Shown here one piece after another: positions 6,358 to 10,359 of a stretch of DNA of 10,359 nucleotides. The notes below the pieces were generated by a model. That model was not told the origin of the DNA, ran no database searches, and worked only from the letters and a program-made list of their open reading frames with translations. The number at the start of each line of letters is the position of its first letter. The first letter of the stretch is position 1. Position numbers and translations under genes: made by a program. The stretch spans positions 1 through 10,359 of the forward strand of contig CALFZM010000288.1 in NCBI GenBank assembly GCA_937952235.1, written 5' to 3'. This stretch comes from an uncultured Opitutia bacterium (lineage in GTDB: Bacteria > Verrucomicrobiota > Verrucomicrobiia > Opitutales > Opitutaceae).

Positions 6358-6450
6358 GGTGGAGCGGCTCGTCCCCAGGCCGCTGTGCACCGGACCCTCG
6401 CACGTCATCCTGGGGACAGGCGGCTCCACCCCGGTCGCATCGTTCCGGCT
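6358..6450 (+). repeat. Paired-hairpin element, copy E (full length)
   Basis: The left arm GGTGGAGCGGCTCGTCCCC (6358-6376) and right arm CCTGGGGACAGGCGGCTCC (about 6409-6427) are imperfect inverted copies. The spacer includes CACCGGACCCTCGCACGTCA. The tail GCATCGTTCCGGCT (6437-6450) shares 11 bases in a row with copy B. It lies about 90 bp upstream of the small membrane protein start, so it would be in that gene's leader or promoter region. Confidence 0.85.
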
Positions 6451-6536
6451 ACAGAACGGCTGCGCCGGGGCTTATGCCTGCGGAGCGGCACCAATTTTCC
6501 GTGGACAACCGCGGCAGGGTCCCTCTCCTTGGCCGA

Positions 6537-6776
6537 ATGTCCCAGTCGGAAAAGAAGCTCACGTCTCCCGCCAGCCTTGCCCTCGACGCGGTGCTGGTGA
6601 TCGGGTTCTTCCTTTACATGTACACGGTGCTCGCGCCGCATGTGCCGTCGAACGACAAGAGCATGATCCTGCTCTGGGGCGGCCTGACCTCGGCCTGCAT
6701 GTCCGGCGTGTTCTGGCTCGCCATCCAGATGTTCCGCGTGGTGTTTCGGGCGCAGCGCGAGGCAGGTCGGAAGTAA
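6537..6776 (+). CDS. Small two-helix membrane protein of unknown function
   Basis: This gene encodes 79 residues. After a short polar N-terminus (MSQSEKKLTSPAS) come two hydrophobic segments, about 15-34 (LALDAVLVIGFFLYMYTVLA) and 44-69 (ILLWGGLTSACMSGVFWLAIQMFRVV), joined by a polar loop PHVPSNDKSM, and a basic C-terminus (RAQREAGRK). The positive-inside rule suggests both ends face the cytoplasm. I do not recognise a named family. ATG 6537 is preferred because it begins just before the first helix; an in-frame ATG at 6474 would add 21 residues encoded by poorly protein-like sequence. No clear Shine-Dalgarno precedes either. A strong terminator 28 bp downstream suggests it is a single-gene unit or the last gene of one. 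Confidence 0.7.
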   Translation: MSQSEKKLTSPASLALDAVLVIGFFLYMYTVLAPHVPSNDKSMILLWGGLTSACMSGVFWLAIQMFRVVFRAQREAGRK

Positions 6777-6803
6777 GCCCGGCGATTTCATCCGGGTTCA
6801 AGG

Positions 6804-6835
6804 CGCGCACCCGGGCGGGTGCGCGTTTTCTTTTT
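6804..6835 (+). terminator. Rho-independent terminator after the small membrane protein gene
   Basis: A perfect 9-bp GC stem, CGCGCACCC (6804-6812) and GGGTGCGCG (6817-6825), with loop GGGC, is followed by TTTTCTTTTT. It lies 28 bp after the stop codon at 6774-6776 and insulates the lipoprotein gene. Confidence 0.92.
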
Positions 6836-6934
6836 GACGGGAACGAGCGCCGGCTCGAAGCGTCGGTAGTCGACGGCACCAATCCTGCATCCTTGGGGTT
6901 GCGTCATACGTTCTCACCGTTACATTCCGCCCTC

Positions 6935-7687
6935 ATGAATACCGACCACCCATCGGATTCTTCACCGGCCAAGCCCGGCGGCCGCCCCGCCCTCCCGGGC
7001 GCGCTCCTGATCGCCGGGCTGCTGCTCTCCGGCTGTGTCACGACCCACGAGGTGAAGATCGACTCGCTGGCCAAGCCCAATGCGGAGGAGTCGATCTCCT
7101 ACCAGATCAAGAACAAGAACCCGCTCGTGACGGAGGATTCGCTCCGCTACAAGGAGGCGGCCAGCCTGGTAAAGACCGCCTTGTCCGGCAAGGGCATGTA
7201 CGAGGCGCCACCGAACACCAAGGCCGACATCGTGGTCGACCTCGATTACGGCGTGGGTCCGCCGCAGATGAAGAAGGAGACGGTGTCGGAGCCGGTTTAC
7301 ATCACCATTCCCGGCCAGATCCGCACCGAGCGCGTGCAGGTGGGCACCGATTCGCAGGGCCGTCCGATTTACCAGACGATCACGGTGCAGGACCCGCCCA
7401 CGACCGAGTTCGCCGGCTTCCGCGAGTACATCGTCACCAAGGTCGTATACGAAAAGTACCTCAAGATGTCCGCCCGGGAAAACAAGGAGCCGGTCGAAGG
7501 CCGGCCGCCTCAGGAAGTGTGGACGATCGACGTCACCAGCGAAGGCGAGAGCCGCGACATCCGGCGCAATATGCCCGTCCTCGTGGCGGCCAGCATCGAT
7601 TACATCGGCAAGGACACGCAGGGACAGAAGACCATCCGCATCAAGGATTCGAACAGCGACATCGCTTTCGTGAAAAAAGGCATGTGA
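6935..7687 (+). CDS. Predicted outer-membrane or periplasmic lipoprotein, unknown function
   Basis: This gene encodes 250 residues. The polar N-terminus (residues 1-20) is followed by a hydrophobic stretch and lipobox LLLSGC, so Cys34 would be lipidated after signal peptidase II cleavage; residue +2 is Val, compatible with outer-membrane sorting. The mature part starts VTTHEVKIDSLAKP and has features of a repeated strand pattern: KADIVVDLDYGVGPP (about 97-111), a Gln/Thr-rich strand stretch (RTERVQVGTDSQGRPIYQT), then KYLKMSARENK and a C-terminal half with VWTIDVTSEGES and VAASIDYIGKD. It recalls lipoproteins of Opitutaceae with no assigned role and loosely the DUF4136 type; I assign no function. 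ATG 6935 has no Shine-Dalgarno. TTGCGT (6899-6904) and TACATT (6921-6926), 16 bp apart, could be a weak promoter giving an almost leaderless mRNA. It converges on tatC. Confidence 0.82.
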   Translation: MNTDHPSDSSPAKPGGRPALPGALLIAGLLLSGCVTTHEVKIDSLAKPNAEESISYQIKNKNPLVTEDSLRYKEAASLVKTALSGKGMYEAPPNTKADIVVDLDYGVGPPQMKKETVSEPVYITIPGQIRTERVQVGTDSQGRPIYQTITVQDPPTTEFAGFREYIVTKVVYEKYLKMSARENKEPVEGRPPQEVWTIDVTSEGESRDIRRNMPVLVAASIDYIGKDTQGQKTIRIKDSNSDIAFVKKGM

Positions 7688-7753
7688 ACGAGCCGCGCGA
7701 GCCGGCGACGCTGGGGAGGCTCCCTTCCGCCGCAGCCCGGGGTTCGGACCCGA

Positions 7754-8563
7754 TCACGTCCTCAACGCCGCGGCGCGCTTCTTCTCCACGCGCGACGACA
7801 CCAGGATGGCGATCTCGTACAGGGCATAGAGCGGAGCCGCAAAAATCGTCTGCGTGACCGGGTCGGGGGTCGGGGTGATGATGGCCGACATGACGAAGAT
7901 CGCCACGATCGCATGGCGGCGGTACTTGCGCAGAAAGGCGGTGGTCATGATGCCGAGCCACACCAGGAGAATGACCACGAGGGGGAATTCGAACACGGCC
8001 CCCGCTCCGACGACGAGCCAGGTGAGGGTGTTGAAATAGTTGCCGGCGGTCCAACGGTTCTCGAGTTCGAAGGCGATCATCAGCTCGGTCGACACCCGGA
8101 TCGTGCTGGGCATCAGGATGAAGAAGCTGAACGCCGCACCGATCAGGAACAGAAACAGCGCGGAAATGCACATCGGCAGGACGGCCTTCATCTCGCGCTC
8201 CGTCAGCGCGGGGGCGACGAACTGGGCGACGAAGAACAGGATGAAGGGCGCGGCGAGGGTGAGTCCCCCGAACACGCACATCATGATGATCATGTTGAAC
8301 ACCTCCATGATCGAGAGCGTGCCCAGCTTCGTGTCCATGTCGGGATAGTCCCGGGCGACGCTATGGAGGGGCCAGAGCAGCGCGTGATTGAACTCGACCG
8401 CGAAAATGCCAATCAGCACTGCGAACACCAGGAAGGCGATGATGCTCTTGATGATCGTGCCGCGCAGTTCCTCGATGTGCTCCCAGAAGCTCATCGCCCG
8501 CTCCCGGGGCGACAGCTCGACCGTGGCGTTGGGGTCTTCGGGATTGGGCGTGGACTGGCTCAC
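7754..8563 (-). CDS. tatC: Sec-independent protein translocase TatC
   Basis: This gene encodes 269 residues from GTG 8563. TatC is the core receptor of the twin-arginine translocase, which binds the RR signal peptide and exports folded proteins. Visible hallmarks: HIEELR (29-34) in the N-terminal cytoplasmic part, APALTEREMK (117-126) whose E124 aligns with the second signal-binding Glu of E. coli TatC, FEFPLVVILLVWLGI (191-205), RKYRRHAIV (212-220), and TPDPVTQ (231-238) before the last helices. Six membrane segments are expected and seen. ATG 8494 (start MSFWEHIEELR, 247 residues) is a good alternative because GGGAG lies 6 bases upstream and many TatC proteins begin near that point; the extra 23 residues are polar and acidic. 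No tatA or tatB lies in the window. The gene is divergent from PPDK and ends 66 bp from the lipoprotein stop. Confidence 0.96.
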   Translation of the reverse strand: MSQSTPNPEDPNATVELSPRERAMSFWEHIEELRGTIIKSIIAFLVFAVLIGIFAVEFNHALLWPLHSVARDYPDMDTKLGTLSIMEVFNMIIMMCVFGGLTLAAPFILFFVAQFVAPALTEREMKAVLPMCISALFLFLIGAAFSFFILMPSTIRVSTELMIAFELENRWTAGNYFNTLTWLVVGAGAVFEFPLVVILLVWLGIMTTAFLRKYRRHAIVAIFVMSAIITPTPDPVTQTIFAAPLYALYEIAILVSSRVEKKRAAALRT

Positions 8564-8596
8564 GGGACGATAAGGAACCGGGATGGTGGGAAGAAT

Positions 8597-8610
8597 TTCC
8601 GAAAACGGAA
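8597..8610. promoter_or_regulatory. Short inverted repeat in the tatC leader
   Basis: TTCCG-AAAA-CGGAA is a 5-bp inverted repeat with a 4-base centre, 34 bp upstream of GTG 8563. It could be an operator half-site pair or a small mRNA hairpin; it is short enough to be chance. Confidence 0.2.
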
Positions 8611-8731
8611 GCGCGATGTGACCCGGCCCCGCGACCGCGGCACCAAACCGGCCGCGCGGTCAAAAGGGGCGGGGTTTCCGCTCTGTCCACCGGCGCGTTT
8701 CACTTGATTCGCCCGGCGGGACCCTGCGCCG

Positions 8732-8759
8732 TTGACAGCCCCGTCGCCCCCTCTATTGC
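8732..8759 (+). promoter_or_regulatory. Candidate sigma-70-type promoter of PPDK
   Basis: A perfect -35 TTGACA (8732-8737) is followed after 16 bp by TATTGC (8754-8759), a weak -10. Transcription would start near 8766, giving a leader of about 50 bases without a clear Shine-Dalgarno. Confidence 0.4.
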
Positions 8760-8814
8760 CTCTCGCTTTTCGCGCTTCCCCGTCCCGTTCGTTTTCCGAT
8801 CAACTCAACCTCCC

Positions 8815-10359
8815 ATGGCCGCTAAATCCAAAGCCAAGAAACCTGCCGCGAAGGCCAAGTCCGCCTCGCCTGCCAAGAAATCCGCCTCGAAGGGCACGAA
8901 GTACGTCTACACCTGGGGCGCCGGTCGCGCCGATGGCGACGGCTCGATGAAGGCGCTGCTCGGCGGCAAGGGCGCCAACCTGGCGGAGATGACGCGCATC
9001 GGCCTGCCGGTGCCTCCGGGCTTCACGATCACGACGGAGGTCTGCACGTACTACTACGCGAACAAGAAGACCTACCCCCAGCAGCTCCAGGCGCAGATGG
9101 AGGCCGGCGTCGCCAACATGGAGAAGATCATGGGCACGAAGTTCGGCGCCACCGACGGCATGCCGCTGCTCGTCGCCGTCCGTTCGGGCGCCCGCGATTC
9201 GATGCCGGGCATGATGGACACCATCCTCAACCTCGGCCTCAACGACCAGTCCGTCGTCGCGCTGGAGAAGGCCACGGGCAACCCGCGCTTCGCCTGGGAC
9301 TGCTACCGCCGCTTCATCCAGATGTACGGCGACGTCGTGCTCGGCGTGCAGAAGCGCCCGGACGAGGACCATGAGCCGTTCGAGACCGTGATCCACGCTT
9401 TCAAGCACGAGGTCTATCACGCCGACGTCGAGGATTCGAAGTTGAGCGCCGACGACCAGAAGGAACTCGTCAAGCGCTTCAAGGCGCTCGTGAAGGAGCG
9501 CACCGGGAAGGTGTTTCCCAACAGCCCGTGGGACCAGCTGCGCGGCGCGGCCGGCGCGGTGTTCGGTTCCTGGATGAACGACCGCGCGATCGTGTATCGC
9601 CGGAAGTACAACATCCCCACCGAGTGGGGCACCGCGGTCAACGTGCAGGCGATGGTGTTCGGCAACACCGGCGACACCTCCGGCTCCGGCGTCGCCTTCA
9701 CCCGCAACCCGGCGAACGGCGTCAACGAATTCTACGGCGAGTTCCTGATCAACGCGCAGGGTGAGGACGTCGTCGCCGGCGTCCGCACGCCCGAGCCCGT
9801 GCTCGAGCTGAAGAAGCACCTGCCCGAGGCCTACGCGCAACTGCTCAAGGTGCGCGCCACGCTGGAGAAGCACTTCAAGGACGTGCAGGACGTCGAGTTC
9901 ACGATCCAGGAAGGCAAGCTGTTCATGCTCCAGACGCGCAACGGCAAGCGCACCGCCGCCGCCGCGCTGAAGTTCTCCATCGATATGGTGAAGGAGGGTC
10001 TCATCGACTGGCAGACCGCGATCCTGCGCAACCCGGCCGACCAGCTCGAACAGCTCCTCGCGCCGATCTTCGATCTCGCCGAGGTGAAGAAGGCCGCGGT
10101 CATCGCCACCGGCCTCCCCGCCGGCCCCGGCGCGGCCACCGGCAAGATCTACTTCAATGCCGACCGCGCCGTGCAGGCCGCGGACAAGGGCGAGAAGGTG
10201 CTGCTCGTCCGCGTCGAGACCTCCCCCGAGGACCTCCGCGGCATGATCGCCGCCGAGGGCATCCTCACGGCGCGCGGCGGCGTTTCGTCGCACGCGGCGC
10301 TCGTCGCCCGCCAGATGGGCAAGGTCTGCGTGTGCGGCGCCGCCGCGGTCCAGATCGAT
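8815..10359 (+). CDS. ppdK: Pyruvate, phosphate dikinase, N-terminal 515 residues (cut by window end)
   Basis: PPDK interconverts ATP + phosphate + pyruvate and AMP + PPi + PEP in the cytoplasm. The canonical start YVYTWGAGRADGDGSMKALLGGKGANLAEM (from residue 30, quoted by its motifs KALLGGKGAN and NLAEM) is followed by the ATP-grasp part: K52, R123 in VAVRSGARDSMPG, MYGDVVLGV, GNTGDTSGSGVAFTRNP, and the metal-ligand region VEFTIQEGKLFMLQTRNGKRT (near 360-381). The central phosphohistidine domain gives GGVSSHAALVARQMGK with catalytic H493. The PEP/pyruvate-binding C-terminal domain (about 350 more residues) lies beyond the window. Two oddities: residues 2-29 form a basic tail with 10 Lys and no acidic residue, and the position two before the catalytic His is Ser rather than Thr. 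No alternative start codon lies between ATG 8815 and the conserved core, so the tail belongs to the protein. Confidence 0.97.
   Translation, partial: MAAKSKAKKPAAKAKSASPAKKSASKGTKYVYTWGAGRADGDGSMKALLGGKGANLAEMTRIGLPVPPGFTITTEVCTYYYANKKTYPQQLQAQMEAGVANMEKIMGTKFGATDGMPLLVAVRSGARDSMPGMMDTILNLGLNDQSVVALEKATGNPRFAWDCYRRFIQMYGDVVLGVQKRPDEDHEPFETVIHAFKHEVYHADVEDSKLSADDQKELVKRFKALVKERTGKVFPNSPWDQLRGAAGAVFGSWMNDRAIVYRRKYNIPTEWGTAVNVQAMVFGNTGDTSGSGVAFTRNPANGVNEFYGEFLINAQGEDVVAGVRTPEPVLELKKHLPEAYAQLLKVRATLEKHFKDVQDVEFTIQEGKLFMLQTRNGKRTAAAALKFSIDMVKEGLIDWQTAILRNPADQLEQLLAPIFDLAEVKKAAVIATGLPAGPGAATGKIYFNADRAVQAADKGEKVLLVRVETSPEDLRGMIAAEGILTARGGVSSHAALVARQMGKVCVCGAAAVQID

Larger units (their letters stand above)
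6212..6536. other. Gene-free stretch with two repeat units
   Basis: The region between the peptidase stop and the small membrane protein holds the second dispersed repeat (6266-6327) and copy E of the paired-hairpin element (6358-6450), about 30 bp apart. No terminator with a T-tract follows the peptidase gene. Open frames crossing it translate the repeat (GPSHVILGTGGST) and are not genes. Confidence 0.6.

Noticed and set aside
6359..7687. A 442-codon version of the lipoprotein
   Set aside because: The extension crosses a repeat element, another gene in a different frame and a strong terminator; the lipobox fits a start at 6935.
7688..7753. A terminator between the lipoprotein and tatC genes
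   Set aside because: Only 4-bp stems such as GGGA/TCCC and GGGT/ACCC are visible and no T-tract follows on either strand.
8800..10293. A 497-codon minus-strand frame opposite PPDK
   Set aside because: The translation is rich in Leu, His, Asp, Val and Gly from mirrored GC-rich codons; PPDK motifs are unambiguous on the plus strand.

Overview
The window is GC-rich and gene-dense. Most genes lack a clear Shine-Dalgarno sequence, and at least two appear to use GTG starts. The gene set (an iduronate-2-sulfatase-like arylsulfatase, a UbiB-type kinase paired with a small phasin-like protein, a single TatC, pyruvate phosphate dikinase, and a small lipoprotein of a type I associate with Opitutaceae) suggests a Verrucomicrobiota bacterium of the Opitutales type. 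That assignment is inference from gene content and style; no marker gene such as rRNA is present.

Layout: 1-393 is gene-free and holds repeats. A small conserved protein of unknown function (394-705, +) converges on an AarF/UbiB kinase gene (800-2455, -), which follows a phasin-like gene (2464-2799, -) in an apparent two-gene operon. A gene-free, repeat-bearing stretch follows (2800-3280). A secreted sulfatase (3281-4771, -) and an M24 prolidase/aminopeptidase P-like peptidase (4940-6211, +) are divergently transcribed from a 168-bp gap. Another repeat-bearing gap (6212-6536) precedes a two-helix membrane protein (6537-6776, +) with a textbook intrinsic terminator. Next come a lipoprotein (6935-7687, +), TatC (7754-8563, -) convergent with it, and the first 515 codons of pyruvate phosphate dikinase (8815 to the window end, +).

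The genes do not form one pathway. The sulfatase has a signal peptide and would act outside the cytoplasm on sulfated glycans. TatC serves export of folded proteins. PPDK interconverts pyruvate and PEP. The kinase and phasin pair probably concerns quinone, lipid or granule-related physiology.

The most unusual structure is a dispersed element of about 95 bp, present in five copies (four full or nearly full, one cut by the window edge). Each consists of two small hairpins that are inverted copies of each other, plus a short conserved tail, much like a REP/BIME element. One copy exactly fills the gap between two convergent genes. A second, unrelated repeat lies beside two of the copies. Other points of note are a lysine/alanine-rich tail on PPDK, a Ser in place of the usual regulatory Thr beside its catalytic His, and an Arg in place of a normally conserved active-site His in the M24 peptidase.
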